A program made the translations under genes and the position numbers. A DNA stretch of 60,562 nucleotides, taken from positions 16,421-76,982 of the forward strand of contig KQ959397.1 in assembly GCA_001552765.1 (NCBI GenBank), read 5' to 3'. Of the stretch, positions 1 to 9,276 are shown one piece after another (positions within the stretch are counted from its first letter, which is position 1; each line of letters starts with the position of its first letter). Under the pieces are notes generated by a model. That model had not been told where the DNA came from, ran no database searches, and saw only the letters and a program-made list of their open reading frames with translations. This DNA is from Bacteroidales bacterium KA00344 (GTDB taxonomy: Bacteria; Bacteroidota; Bacteroidia; Bacteroidales; Bacteroidaceae).

Positions 1-385
1 AGATACTCAATCGCAGGCGGAAAAATAGGAGAATACGAGGCGATTTTTCAAAATCATTGACAGTCAATCATTTACAAGCCATCTCAATTTTTGCGTATTT
101 CGAGCAAAGGCAAACTTATTTTCAAATACGTAAATTTGAGAGGGCTTTTTGTTCATATATTTGACCATTTCTAATTTTTCAAAACTCACGTCCGGGACAA
201 GCAGGGAGCTTCAAGATAAAGCCCAAAGTGCGTAATCATGCCGAGAGTTTCTTGAAGCGGCACACGTCCCGTTCGTTCCTATCTTGTACATGGTCATTAT
301 CTCCAAAAATGAATATATGACCATTTATGTACCAATGGGTTAAGCTCAATAACAAAATGAAACTCCATGTTTCTTCACTGAGCCG
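1..385 (-). repeat. Dispersed composite element copy E1 (cut by window start)
   Basis: This non-coding stretch is one of five copies of the same intergenic element. Read on the minus strand it matches the copy at 47970-48555 almost end to end: module a (about 166-385), then the AT-rich module b (about 20-165), then the first unit of the 22-bp array (positions 16-1), where the window ends. Inverted repeats visible here are ATGGTCAT/ATGACCAT (290-297 and 317-324), GCTTCAAGA/TCTTGAAGC (208-216 and 250-258) enclosed by GGGAC/GTCCC (194-198 and 266-270), and CGTATTT/AAATACG (94-100 and 124-130). No convincing protein is encoded. It lies beyond the 3' end of the dipeptidyl peptidase gene; 386-490 holds nothing I can recognise. 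Confidence 0.8.
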
Positions 386-490
386 GTTTATTGTATCAGG
401 CTATAACCCAACACAATACGGAGGCAACCACATAGTTAAGCTGTCTAACCCTTGTCAAAATCAATGGGTAACGTTTGGCAGTTTATGTGT

Positions 491-2707
491 TTATTTCGAC
501 ATCAAATGGTCGATAAACCATGCCGATATTTGTCTCAACAGATGATTACGCGTGTTTCCACCGAATATGCTATGGTTTCTATTCGTATAGAGCATCTGTT
601 TAAAGTCCTTATCAGCCTGCACCAACGCTTCGGCATATTCAAGCGTGTTCTGCAAATGTACATTATCATCAGCAACACCATGACACAGCAACAGAGCACC
701 ATGTAGTTTGTCGGCACGTGTCATAGCATTATCGTCATATCCGCTCGGATTTTCCTTAGGGGTACGCATATAACGCTCCGTGTACACCGTATCGTAGAAA
801 CGATAGCTCGTCGGAGGTGCTACCGCTACACCAGCCTTGAACACTCCACGTCCCTCACTCATGCTCATCAGCGTGCAGAAACCACCATACGACCAACCCC
901 AAATTCCGATATTGTCTTTGTCTACATAAGATAATTTACCTAAATACAAAGCTGTTTCCACTTGGTCTTTGGCCTCAAGTGCACCCAAACGTAAATAAGT
1001 ACATTTCTCAAATTCAGCACCACGACCGCCCGTGCCCCGTCCATCTACACAAACCACAATAAAACCTTGCTGTGCCAGATATTGGTCAAAAGCACCACCT
1101 TGTCCCATAGATCCTATATTCCAAGAATCCACCACTTGCTGGTTACCGGGTCCGCTATACTGAAACATGATGACAGGATACTTCTTGCTTGCATCAAAAT
1201 TGGTTGGTTTGATCATCCATCCATCAAGTTTAACACCCTCAGAAGTCGTGAATGTGAACATTTCTTTCGGGTTCCATCCATACTTTCGGGTCTTTTCCAA
1301 AAGTTCTTTATTATCCAAGTGGGTTGCTACCACCTTACCCTTATTGTCCCGTGTGGTATAGACAAACGGTGTATTTCTATCACTCCATGTATTTAAAAAA
1401 TACTTATAATTATCTGAAAATACGGCTGTATTCCATCCATTCTTATTCGTCAGTCGCTCTATTTTTCCGTTCTTATGCGAAACATACACTTGCCTATCGT
1501 GTGGATTCAATGCTGCAGCCTGATAATAAACATCTCCCGAAGTTTCATCATAACCATATACCCCAGTTATGTCATACTTACCGTCGCCAATCTGTCGTAT
1601 CAGCTGTCCGTTCTGATCATATAGGTAAAGATGCATGTTGCCATTGCGGTCGGAGGGTAACAGAACACTATTCTTGCCAATACGAATAGCCGCCATAGCT
1701 TCCTCCTTAACATACTTTGGTGCTTTTTCCTTGATAAGCAACTGTGAAACCGTGCTTCGCGGATTCACCGTATATAGGTTCAACTCGTCCTGATGACGGT
1801 TCAACGTATATATCATGATCTTGTCGGCATCGTCCGTAGGAAAAATTCGGGGCATATAATCTTCTTTTCCAACCGGCACATCCAATTTCTGCATGCGACG
1901 GCTCTTGATGTCGAAACTCCATGCCGAAACCACAGAATTGTTTTCTCCTGCCTTGGGATATTTATAACTATATATGCTTGGATAAAGCTCGTTTTCCGTT
2001 TGTTCGGGGCTCATTCCCTTAAAGAGTTGCAAGCCGTATTCTTTAACTTTTGACTCATCATACCTGATCCAACACAGCATCGTACCATCAGCATTGAAAG
2101 TGAGGGCATGGCTAAAACCAAATTCCTCCTCATTCACCCAATCCGGAATACCATTGATAACTTCGTTAAACTTCCCGTCTTTCGTTACCTGGCTCTCGCT
2201 GTTATCGTATAGCAGTTTTATCAGGAAAATGTTGTTGTCACGAACAAAAGCCACCTGATTGCCATCGGGAGACCACACCGGAGCTTGCTGAGGACCTCCT
2301 TCAGAAAGCCTTTCCAGCTTTCGACTTTGAATATTATAAATGTAAAACACCGCCTTATACGACCGTCTATATACCGGCTGTGTTTTTGTACGAATCAACA
2401 TTCGCTTTCCGTCCGGTGCCATCACATAACCGTCGAAAGCATCTATTTTCTCTCCCTGAGTATTATTAATGTCAAACAGCACTGCCGTCTGCTTTCCGGT
2501 TTTGAACGAATATTGAACTATTTGGGTCCGATCTTGGGAAATCTGAGCATATTGATCGGTACCGGATATCGGATTGATACCACTAATGCGCTTAGCCGCA
2601 AACTCTCCCTGTGTAAGGTTTTTCAAATTAATTTTGTCGGCTGCAATACTGCCGGTTGTTGCCATAATAACAGTTGCGCACATCATTATTATTCTCTTCA
2701 TGAACAT
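491..2707 (-). CDS. Dipeptidyl peptidase IV family serine protease (S9B)
   Basis: This is a secreted or periplasmic exopeptidase predicted to remove X-Pro or X-Ala dipeptides from peptide N-termini, useful to an amino-acid-fermenting anaerobe. A signal peptide covers the first ~22 residues (ends SIAA). The N-terminal two thirds form the DPP4 beta-propeller and contain the double-Glu substrate-anchoring motif in WVNEEEF. The C-terminal alpha/beta-hydrolase domain has nucleophile Ser606 (GWSYGG), Asp680 (HGVADDN) and His712 (NRNHS). The length of 738 residues is normal for the family. Translation may begin at 2707 or at the ATG at 2701. It is monocistronic and divergent from the radical SAM gene, with a TAACTTTG box upstream. 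Confidence 0.93.
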   Translation of the reverse strand: MFMKRIIMMCATVIMATTGSIAADKINLKNLTQGEFAAKRISGINPISGTDQYAQISQDRTQIVQYSFKTGKQTAVLFDINNTQGEKIDAFDGYVMAPDGKRMLIRTKTQPVYRRSYKAVFYIYNIQSRKLERLSEGGPQQAPVWSPDGNQVAFVRDNNIFLIKLLYDNSESQVTKDGKFNEVINGIPDWVNEEEFGFSHALTFNADGTMLCWIRYDESKVKEYGLQLFKGMSPEQTENELYPSIYSYKYPKAGENNSVVSAWSFDIKSRRMQKLDVPVGKEDYMPRIFPTDDADKIMIYTLNRHQDELNLYTVNPRSTVSQLLIKEKAPKYVKEEAMAAIRIGKNSVLLPSDRNGNMHLYLYDQNGQLIRQIGDGKYDITGVYGYDETSGDVYYQAAALNPHDRQVYVSHKNGKIERLTNKNGWNTAVFSDNYKYFLNTWSDRNTPFVYTTRDNKGKVVATHLDNKELLEKTRKYGWNPKEMFTFTTSEGVKLDGWMIKPTNFDASKKYPVIMFQYSGPGNQQVVDSWNIGSMGQGGAFDQYLAQQGFIVVCVDGRGTGGRGAEFEKCTYLRLGALEAKDQVETALYLGKLSYVDKDNIGIWGWSYGGFCTLMSMSEGRGVFKAGVAVAPPTSYRFYDTVYTERYMRTPKENPSGYDDNAMTRADKLHGALLLCHGVADDNVHLQNTLEYAEALVQADKDFKQMLYTNRNHSIFGGNTRNHLLRQISAWFIDHLMSK

Positions 2708-2727
2708 GATTTATCTTTTGTTTGCAA

Positions 2728-2756
2728 CAAAGTTACCTAATTTTTCGGTAATTTTG
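2728..2756. promoter_or_regulatory. Divergent promoters for the DPP IV and radical SAM genes
   Basis: Two Bacteroidota -7 boxes (TAnnTTTG) lie back to back. TAACTTTG on the minus strand (2728-2735) serves the peptidase gene. TAATTTTG on the plus strand (2749-2756) serves the radical SAM gene. The -33 elements are not clear, and initiation at one promoter could interfere with the other. Confidence 0.55.
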
Positions 2757-2815
2757 TACACGATTCATAACATTTAACGACAAAATTCCACATAAGAAAA
2801 GCATTTAGAAAAAAT

Positions 2816-3700
2816 ATGAAATATCGCGACTTCGGAACGTGGATAAGACAACAGTTTCCCTACAGAGTGCAAAAAATCTCCATTGACGCCGGATTCACCT
2901 GTCCTAATCGTGATGGCAGCATATCAAGTGGAGGATGTACGTTTTGTAACAACCAGACATTCAGCCCTGCATTTTGTAACAAACGTAAGTCCATCACACA
3001 ACAGCTCAAGGACGGTAAAGCATTTTTTGCACACAAATATCCTGACATGAAGTATCTGGCCTACTTCCAATCTTTTACCAACACTTATGCCAACATCGAA
3101 CAGCTGAAACGGATGTACGAAGAAGCTCTGGCGGTAGATGATGTTGTGGGTATTGTGATCGGCACTCGTCCCGATTGTATCAGTACGCCCCTGCTCGATT
3201 ATTTGGAAATACTCAACAGACACACATTTGTCATCGTAGAATACGGTATCGAGTCTGCCAACAACCGCACTTTACAACGCATCAATCGTGGACACACCTT
3301 CGAATGTAGTCGAGAGGCCATTCAAAAAACGCACGAAAGGGGATTGTTAACGGGCGGACACATCATTCTTGGGCTACCCGGTGAAGACGCTCAAGAATCG
3401 CTCAGGCAGGCTCCACTCATTTCCGCTCTTCCACTCGACATCCTGAAGATTCATCAATTACAAGTTATCAAAGGCACTGCACTTGCTCACGAATATGCCA
3501 AACAACCGTTCCATCTCTATACCGTAGACGAATACATCGATTTAATCATTCGTTATGTTTCCTTGCTAAGAGATGATCTCATCTTAGAAAGATTTGTCAG
3601 CCAAAGCCCTGCCGACCTTCTTATCGCTCCTAAATGGGGGCTGAAAAACTATGAATTTACCAATCTCCTGAATCAGAGAATGAAAAACATTCCTGACTAA
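2816..3700 (+). CDS. Radical SAM protein, TIGR01212/YhcC family
   Basis: This is a 294-residue radical SAM enzyme of the YhcC-type family, whose substrate is not known to me. The 4Fe-4S ligands are probably Cys29, Cys41 and Cys44 (FTCPNRDG...GGCTFC), the usual N-terminal spacing of this family. GIRPDC-like (GTRPDCIST) and EYGIESANN segments follow and are typical of elongator-like radical SAM domains. The length is close to the family norm. It stands alone between the divergent peptidase gene and the convergent outer-membrane protein gene, so context gives no hint of substrate. Confidence 0.9.
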   Translation: MKYRDFGTWIRQQFPYRVQKISIDAGFTCPNRDGSISSGGCTFCNNQTFSPAFCNKRKSITQQLKDGKAFFAHKYPDMKYLAYFQSFTNTYANIEQLKRMYEEALAVDDVVGIVIGTRPDCISTPLLDYLEILNRHTFVIVEYGIESANNRTLQRINRGHTFECSREAIQKTHERGLLTGGHIILGLPGEDAQESLRQAPLISALPLDILKIHQLQVIKGTALAHEYAKQPFHLYTVDEYIDLIIRYVSLLRDDLILERFVSQSPADLLIAPKWGLKNYEFTNLLNQRMKNIPD

Positions 3701-3719
3701 TCCTTGAGAATTCCGTATG

Positions 3720-5951
3720 TTAAAACGGCATTCCTACCGCAAAATGGAAACAAAAATCGCGACTGAACTTAGGATGCAACAATGCCCAATGTTCATTTTG
3801 GGTCTCATAAGAAGGATTGATGGCTTTCATGCCCATATCAAAACGTAGAACAAAATAGTCGAAGTTCAATCTTAATCCTATACCATAGCTCATGGCTATC
3901 TGCTTATAGAACTCATCAAATTTGAACTGTCCTCCCGGCTGATCAGTATAGTTGCGAAGCGTCCACACGTTTCCTGCATCTATGAATGCTGCGCCATTAA
4001 ACTTCCAAAACAAGAAAGTGCGGTATTCTGCGCTGAGATACAGTTTCATATCTCCAGTTTGATTGATGAAATCAATGCGTCCGTCCGTACCCCTATATTT
4101 TCCCGGACCGAGCGACCTCACACTCCATCCACGCACACTATTGGCACCACCCGCAAAATATCGTTTCTCAAAAGGTAGAATCTTACTGTTTCCATAAGGC
4201 CACGCAATGCCAAACTCTCCATGCAAAGCAAGCTCGTTGTGCATGTCAAATCGAAACAAATGGGTATAGTCGAAATCGGCCTTCACATATTGTGCATACG
4301 CTATATTAAAGACGGTGTGTTGTCCATTGTCATTCTTCTTGCTTCCTATTAAATTAGAAAAAACATTCAGTACGTTTCCGGATGTTTCTACATTTGCCCT
4401 AACTGCGTCTACCCCATCATTGTAAGAAAGCCCGAAACCAATCTTTGCAATAAACAAGTCCTCATAATTATAACGGAGAATCGCGTTACGATTAGACACA
4501 CTATCCAGATAATCATGCTTGAAAGTCTCGCTGATCCATGGCATATAGACATAGTTCAAGTCCAACAAATCAAGCCTGTACGAAGTGTGGTGATGTGGCT
4601 CTGCCCAGCGATAGCGCCAAGCTGCAGAGAAGACTCGGCGATGAAATTCCGGTCGATTCTGCAAGTCCCACATCAGCGAAAGTTCCGAAGTTGCATTGCT
4701 TCGCCTACGAAAGTCATGCGATAAGAAAGGTGCAATAAACCTTGGGAACTGCAATTTGGTTTCTATGCTATACTCCTCATAATTTTCATCTCGATACCCT
4801 TCCAGCCCAGTGATGGCTTCAAAGGCCCCACGCAGTTCCACACTGAAAGTTTCCGCACCTCTAAAGATGTTTCTATTCTCATAGGTCAGGGTAGCTGCTG
4901 CTCCAAGGTTTCCCGATGTATTGGTACCCTCCGGGCGAAACGACACCGATCGCTGCTTGTCCATACTTACGTTGATATCAACATCAAGCAGTGTTGTGTC
5001 GGGTACTTCTGAAAACCGGATGTCAGTATATCTCACTGCCTTCATGCGTCCAAAATTGTTATAAGTCTTCTGCAAATCAGACGCACTGAACAGCTTGCCG
5101 GGCTTGATGGCCGTACTATTTTCCAACACCCGCATTCTCAATGGGATACTCGCAACGGTTTCTCCCTGATAACTAATATTTCTTATCGAATATCTCGGAT
5201 GTAACGTCTCCGGCAAATCACTGTCTGCCCGGTATTTCATCAACTCCAAAGTCACCCCAACTCCCAAACTGTTGGAAGCAGAATCGGCTTTGTATCGGAT
5301 AAAATCCTTGTGGAAACGATAATATCCCGAATCCATCAATATATTGGTAATGCGCTCGCGTTCCTTATCCAGCCGGCTCACCGTGAAGCGATCGCCCACC
5401 TGCAATCCAATACGCTTATTGTCTTTTTTATTGCTGTTATGATAATTATTGAGAACTTTTTTGATGCTATCATCACGTATGTCATACTTCATTTCATTAA
5501 TGAAATACGGCATTCCGGGGTGCAACGTATAAATGGCCTTCAGCTTCTTTCCTTTTGTCTTGGTCTTCAAATCTACCGTAGCGTGCATAAATCCCATGTT
5601 CTGCATGGCTCTACGCAAGTCTTCCATAGACAGTTTTGCCTGTACAGAATCATATATAACGGGCTCTTCACCAATCCTTTGCAATGTTCGGTTAATCCAC
5701 TTTGCAGTATCCGTTCCGGCCATAGCATACGTGCCAAGTGGTATCTTGAACAGAGAAAACCATTTGGAGTTGGCTTGCTGTCTTACGTATGGGGCAAGTG
5801 TCGCAGCATCAATATATTTTTCGTCGGCTTTCACTTCTACGCTTTCCAGCAGATAACTTTCATCCGGAATAAACTTAGAAGAGCTGCAAGCCGACAACAA
5901 GCCTATAATAACAGCAATGATATAAAGGATATATATGTATCGAGTCTTCAA
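3720..5951 (-). CDS. TamA/BamA-like outer-membrane beta-barrel lipoprotein
   Basis: This is an Omp85-superfamily outer-membrane protein of 743 residues. The N-terminus is a lipoprotein signal (lipobox LLSAC, Cys22). A POTRA-like periplasmic region follows to about residue 400, and the rest is a surface-antigen barrel with the conserved FAGGANSVRGW motif and a terminal Phe (AVGMPF). Related Bacteroidota proteins are annotated as translocation and assembly module TamA-like; the substrate is unknown. The best start is TTG at 5951, because it gives a complete lipoprotein signal and no in-frame ATG fits as well. A TATCTTTG box lies upstream at 5973-5980. Confidence 0.88.
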   Translation of the reverse strand: MKTRYIYILYIIAVIIGLLSACSSSKFIPDESYLLESVEVKADEKYIDAATLAPYVRQQANSKWFSLFKIPLGTYAMAGTDTAKWINRTLQRIGEEPVIYDSVQAKLSMEDLRRAMQNMGFMHATVDLKTKTKGKKLKAIYTLHPGMPYFINEMKYDIRDDSIKKVLNNYHNSNKKDNKRIGLQVGDRFTVSRLDKERERITNILMDSGYYRFHKDFIRYKADSASNSLGVGVTLELMKYRADSDLPETLHPRYSIRNISYQGETVASIPLRMRVLENSTAIKPGKLFSASDLQKTYNNFGRMKAVRYTDIRFSEVPDTTLLDVDINVSMDKQRSVSFRPEGTNTSGNLGAAATLTYENRNIFRGAETFSVELRGAFEAITGLEGYRDENYEEYSIETKLQFPRFIAPFLSHDFRRRSNATSELSLMWDLQNRPEFHRRVFSAAWRYRWAEPHHHTSYRLDLLDLNYVYMPWISETFKHDYLDSVSNRNAILRYNYEDLFIAKIGFGLSYNDGVDAVRANVETSGNVLNVFSNLIGSKKNDNGQHTVFNIAYAQYVKADFDYTHLFRFDMHNELALHGEFGIAWPYGNSKILPFEKRYFAGGANSVRGWSVRSLGPGKYRGTDGRIDFINQTGDMKLYLSAEYRTFLFWKFNGAAFIDAGNVWTLRNYTDQPGGQFKFDEFYKQIAMSYGIGLRLNFDYFVLRFDMGMKAINPSYETQNEHWALLHPKFSRDFCFHFAVGMPF

Positions 5952-5972
5952 GAAATTGTCTTTTTTAAATTA

Positions 5973-6053
5973 CAAAGATAATGCATTTTATCCACAGATT
6001 GCATACATTAACATAGATTTTTCCATTACTTACAAAGTTATTAAGTATCTTTG
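5973..6053. promoter_or_regulatory. Divergent promoter region with a DnaA-box match
   Basis: TATCTTTG on the minus strand (5973-5980) fits the TamA-like gene. TATCTTTG on the plus strand (6046-6053) fits the rRNA methyltransferase. The second box ends only four bases before the ATG at 6058, which implies a leaderless or nearly leaderless mRNA. A perfect DnaA box, TTATCCACA, lies at 5988-5996. Confidence 0.5.
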
Positions 6054-6057
6054 CAAT

Positions 6058-6834
6058 ATGATAAGCAAAGCTATTATTAAGTTCGTCCACTCATTGGAAC
6101 TGAAGAAAAACCGGAACAGAGAACGCCTTTTCGTCGCAGAAGGTCCCAAGGTGGTAACCGATCTGGCGACCGTTGTCAGGCCGAAACTTATCATTGCCAC
6201 ACCTGAATGGCTAACCCAACATCATGCAGAAATACAGTTATGGGAGGACACACAAGTGTGTGAAGTGACGGAAGAAGAACTTCGTAAGACCTCTTTTCTC
6301 AAACATCCTCAACAAGTTATGGCTTTATTTCCAATGAGAGAAGAGCCAACCACACCTTCCTTCTCTGCGCTTCCCAGCCATCAGCTTTGCCTTGCATTAG
6401 ACGACATTCAAGATCCCGGCAACTTGGGAACCATCATTCGAATTGCCGATTGGTTTGGAATTGAACATATTTTCTGTTCAAAGGAGACCGCCGATGTCTA
6501 CAATCCCAAAGTGGTTCAAGCCACTATGGGGAGCATAGCACGTGTGCAACTACACTATACGGATTTACACCAGCTCATCACCGCCCTACCTTCCGAGACA
6601 CCCATCTATGGCACATTGCTCGATGGACAGAACATTTATACGCAAGAGCTTACCTCACATGGGCTTATCGTTATGGGTAACGAAGGGAACGGTATATCAC
6701 CCGACATCCGAAAACTGGTCACTCGCCGTCTTCTCATCCCCAACTATCCGTCAGACCGAGTATGTGCCGAGAGCCTCAACGTAGCCATTGCAACAGCTAT
6801 AACCTGTGCAGAATTCAGAAGAAAAACATCATAA
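6058..6834 (+). CDS. TrmH/SpoU-family RNA 2'-O-methyltransferase
   Basis: This is a SPOUT-class methyltransferase of 258 residues predicted to 2'-O-methylate rRNA or tRNA. The N-terminal substrate-binding domain carries the usual RNRERLFVAEGPK segment. The C-terminal trefoil-knot domain has the three SpoU motifs: DPGNLGTIIRIADW, MGNEGNGIS and IPNYPSDRVCAESLNVAIA. The ATG at 6058 is chosen over an upstream in-frame start because the -7 promoter box (6046-6053) lies immediately before it. The membrane-protein gene starts three bases after its stop, so the two are probably co-transcribed. The exact modified nucleotide cannot be told from sequence. Confidence 0.92.
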   Translation: MISKAIIKFVHSLELKKNRNRERLFVAEGPKVVTDLATVVRPKLIIATPEWLTQHHAEIQLWEDTQVCEVTEEELRKTSFLKHPQQVMALFPMREEPTTPSFSALPSHQLCLALDDIQDPGNLGTIIRIADWFGIEHIFCSKETADVYNPKVVQATMGSIARVQLHYTDLHQLITALPSETPIYGTLLDGQNIYTQELTSHGLIVMGNEGNGISPDIRKLVTRRLLIPNYPSDRVCAESLNVAIATAITCAEFRRKTS

Positions 6835-6837
6835 ATC

Positions 6838-7782
6838 ATGGAAACAGAACTCTATAAAATACGCAGTCTGGCTAAATGCACCAAAGCTGCCTACAATCTT
6901 TTCAACACCAACTTGAAAACCATTCTGCGACATACATGGTTACCCGCCTTGGTCCTTGCTATTATCACCGCTGCGGGCCGACTGCTTTACATCAATCAAC
7001 CAACCGCCCCCATTTCCACCGCATGGACTGCAACCGGCCATTGGCAATGGGTTTTGGCTTGTATCTTTATAGGTCTTCTTACCTTTGTGTCAGGAGTCTG
7101 GGCCTATGCTGCTGTCGTCAGCCTGTTCAATGAATTGAGCGTAAAGCGCAACCTACCGCGCGTTTTTCGTCTGATTCTCCTATTTGCCGCTTTTATATTT
7201 GTGTTTGGAGCCATCATTGCAGCTATAGCAACATTGCCATTTATCATGGGCAACAATGACCCGGCTGCCAACACTATCATGCTCTACAGCGGTATATCAA
7301 CTTTGCTCCTCGTACTGCTGCTGATAGCAGCCATACCCACATCCTATTCCTCGCTTAAATATCTCATAGAGCCCGAACAGAAAATTGGGTGTGTCTTGGG
7401 TAAGCCTTATCGTAAGGGATGGACGCATTGGGGATTTCTCTTCGTCACGATTCTCCTAACAAGTATCATCGTTGCTGTGCTCGGTCTTATTGTCATGGCT
7501 CCCAATTATCTCATTCTGTTGGCTCATTTTGCCAATCTTCAAGGTATAAGCATGGGCGATGCCAGCGGACTTCCCTCCTATTTTGAAATTTTAGTATTCT
7601 TCGCTTCACTGATCTCGACATTCATCTACGTCTACCTCTCGATATGGACATTCACGGTTTATTACTATGTCTACGGTAGCATTGAGGCTAAATTGAGGGC
7701 TAAAACAGAAAACTCTACAATGTTGTTCGGACAAAACCAAGAAGACACTGTGGCGTTGCCGGAAGAAGTTGAACTTAAATAA
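6838..7782 (+). CDS. Six-helix integral membrane protein of unknown function
   Basis: I do not recognise a named family. The 314-residue protein has about six hydrophobic segments (roughly residues 33-52, 68-96, 106-134, 147-170, 198-228 and 250-278), a cytoplasmic-looking N-terminus, and a polar acidic C-terminal tail ending LPEEVELK. Nothing in it suggests an enzyme active site. It starts three bases after the rRNA methyltransferase gene and is followed 101 bases later by hisB, so it probably belongs to the methyltransferase transcript. A transport or membrane-organising role is possible but not shown. Confidence 0.75.
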   Translation: METELYKIRSLAKCTKAAYNLFNTNLKTILRHTWLPALVLAIITAAGRLLYINQPTAPISTAWTATGHWQWVLACIFIGLLTFVSGVWAYAAVVSLFNELSVKRNLPRVFRLILLFAAFIFVFGAIIAAIATLPFIMGNNDPAANTIMLYSGISTLLLVLLLIAAIPTSYSSLKYLIEPEQKIGCVLGKPYRKGWTHWGFLFVTILLTSIIVAVLGLIVMAPNYLILLAHFANLQGISMGDASGLPSYFEILVFFASLISTFIYVYLSIWTFTVYYYVYGSIEAKLRAKTENSTMLFGQNQEDTVALPEEVELK

Positions 7783-7883
7783 GCGACAACACAATTTTGT
7801 CGTTAATCATTGCTTGTCATATTTTGAACATTCATCAGCACATTTCCAATATCCATAAAACACATTATTATTAAATACACCCA

Positions 7884-8957
7884 ATGATAAAAAAAATACT
7901 TTTTATCGATCGTGACGGCACGCTTATCGAAGAACCGCAAGACGAGCAGATAGACTCCTTTGACAAACTGAAATTTACACAAGGTGTATTCAAGAATTTA
8001 GGATTCATCCGTCAGCATCTCGACTTCAAGTTCGTAATGGTCAGCAACCAAGACGGACTGGGCACTTCGTCATTTCCGGAAGATACTTTTTGGCCTATCC
8101 ACAATTTCATGCTGCAAACTCTTGAAGGAGAAGGCATTACCTTTGATGATATTCTCATAGACCGTCATTTCCCTGCTGATAATTCGCCCATGCGGAAACC
8201 CGGTACGGGAATGCTCACGGAATATCTGAATAACGAGGCCTACGATCTTGCAGGAAGTTACGTTATTGGTGACCGTGAAACTGATGCACAACTGGCCAAA
8301 AACATAGGTTGTCGAGCGCTTATTCTTGGTCGAGACGGAATGAACTGGGACAAAATAAGCGAGATTCTCTTTGCCGGCGAACGCATCGCAGAGGTGAAAC
8401 GCACAACCAAAGAAACTGACATCGAAGTAAAAATAAACCTCGACGGGTCGGGCAAAACTGACATTTCCACCGGGCTGGGCTTTTTTGACCACATGCTGGA
8501 GCAAATTGGCAAGCACGGCATGATAGATTTAACCATCCATACCAAAGGCGACCTTGAAGTAGACGAGCACCACACCATTGAAGACACAGCTATTGCACTT
8601 GGCGAATGTATCTATAAAGCATTGGGAAACAAGCGTGGTATTGAGCGCTATGGCTACTGTCTGCCTATGGACGACTGTCTCTGCCAAGTGGCACTCGATT
8701 TTGGCGGTCGCCCCTGGCTGGTATGGGATGCCGAGTTTCACCGTGAGAAGGTGGGCGAAATGCCTACAGAAATGTTCCTCCACTTCTTTAAGAGCCTCAG
8801 CGATTCTGCCAAAATGAATTTAAACATCAAGGCCGAAGGACAGAACGAGCACCACAAGATAGAAGGTATTTTCAAGGCTCTGGCACGCAGCCTGAAGATG
8901 GCCATTCAACGAGATATATATCATTTTGAGCTGCCTTCGACCAAAGGAACCTTGTAA
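7884..8957 (+). CDS. hisB: Bifunctional histidinol-phosphatase / imidazoleglycerol-phosphate dehydratase
   Basis: This enzyme catalyses two steps of histidine biosynthesis. The N-terminal HAD phosphatase domain (to about residue 165) has the DxD nucleophile motif in FIDRDGT (Asp9, Asp11) and the IGDRETD motif, and dephosphorylates histidinol phosphate. The C-terminal dehydratase domain has the metal-binding motifs DEHHTIED and NEHHKIEG and the GFFDHML motif. The length of 357 residues matches the fused form known from E. coli and Bacteroidetes. No other his gene is in the window, so hisB is separate from the rest of the pathway here. Confidence 0.95.
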   Translation: MIKKILFIDRDGTLIEEPQDEQIDSFDKLKFTQGVFKNLGFIRQHLDFKFVMVSNQDGLGTSSFPEDTFWPIHNFMLQTLEGEGITFDDILIDRHFPADNSPMRKPGTGMLTEYLNNEAYDLAGSYVIGDRETDAQLAKNIGCRALILGRDGMNWDKISEILFAGERIAEVKRTTKETDIEVKINLDGSGKTDISTGLGFFDHMLEQIGKHGMIDLTIHTKGDLEVDEHHTIEDTAIALGECIYKALGNKRGIERYGYCLPMDDCLCQVALDFGGRPWLVWDAEFHREKVGEMPTEMFLHFFKSLSDSAKMNLNIKAEGQNEHHKIEGIFKALARSLKMAIQRDIYHFELPSTKGTL

Positions 8958-9059
8958 ATTCACTGAGAAACGAAAACCATTAACGACCCTTGCGTGTTCA
9001 TCAAAAAATCCCCAAAAACTATCGATAATGCGAATGTCTTAATATTTCTTATGTAAAAA

Positions 9060-9091
9060 TTTGGGCGTATCAAAAATTATCACTACTTTTG
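9060..9091 (+). promoter_or_regulatory. Promoter of tRNA-Cys
   Basis: A -33 TTTG (9060-9063) is followed after 20 bases by the -7 box TACTTTTG (9084-9091). This is a full match to the Bacteroidota housekeeping promoter, and it lies 23 bases before the tRNA. Confidence 0.75.
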
Positions 9092-9114
9092 CAGTCACTT
9101 AAAAGAAAGGGCAC

Positions 9115-9185
9115 GGTGCCTTGTCCGAACGGTTAGGTAATGGTCTGCAAAACCATGCAAGGCGGTTCGACTCCGCCAGGCACCT
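9115..9185 (+). tRNA. tRNA-Cys (GCA)
   Basis: The 71 bases fold as a cloverleaf. Acceptor GGTGCCT (9115-9121) pairs with AGGCACC (9178-9184), followed by discriminator T. The anticodon loop gives GCA (Cys) between TGGT and ACCA. The T arm is GGCGG-TTCGACT-CCGCC. The 3' CCA is not encoded. A promoter and a terminator of its own suggest a single-gene transcript. Confidence 0.97.
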
Positions 9186-9186
9186 C

Positions 9187-9220
9187 AAACGGGAATCCAA
9201 ATCGCTGGATTCCCGTTTTT
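9187..9220 (+). terminator. Terminator after tRNA-Cys
   Basis: A perfect 13-bp stem (9187-9199 with 9206-9218) with a six-base loop ends in a run of T. It lies two bases after the tRNA and fits an intrinsic terminator. Confidence 0.85.
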
Positions 9221-9276
9221 AATTATAAGTTTATTCCCGCAGCGATATATACCTATTCCAACCGTAAAACTTCGGG

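Noticed and set aside
327..706. Small plus-strand proteins at the left end
   Set aside because: They lie on the repeat element or antisense to the peptidase gene and show no domain, signal or promoter support.
5988..5996. Chromosomal origin marked by DnaA boxes
   Set aside because: Perfect TTATCCACA matches occur singly here, near 31438 inside the Wza-like gene and at 48867 inside atpG. About 0.5 is expected by chance, there is no cluster, and dnaA or other origin genes are absent.
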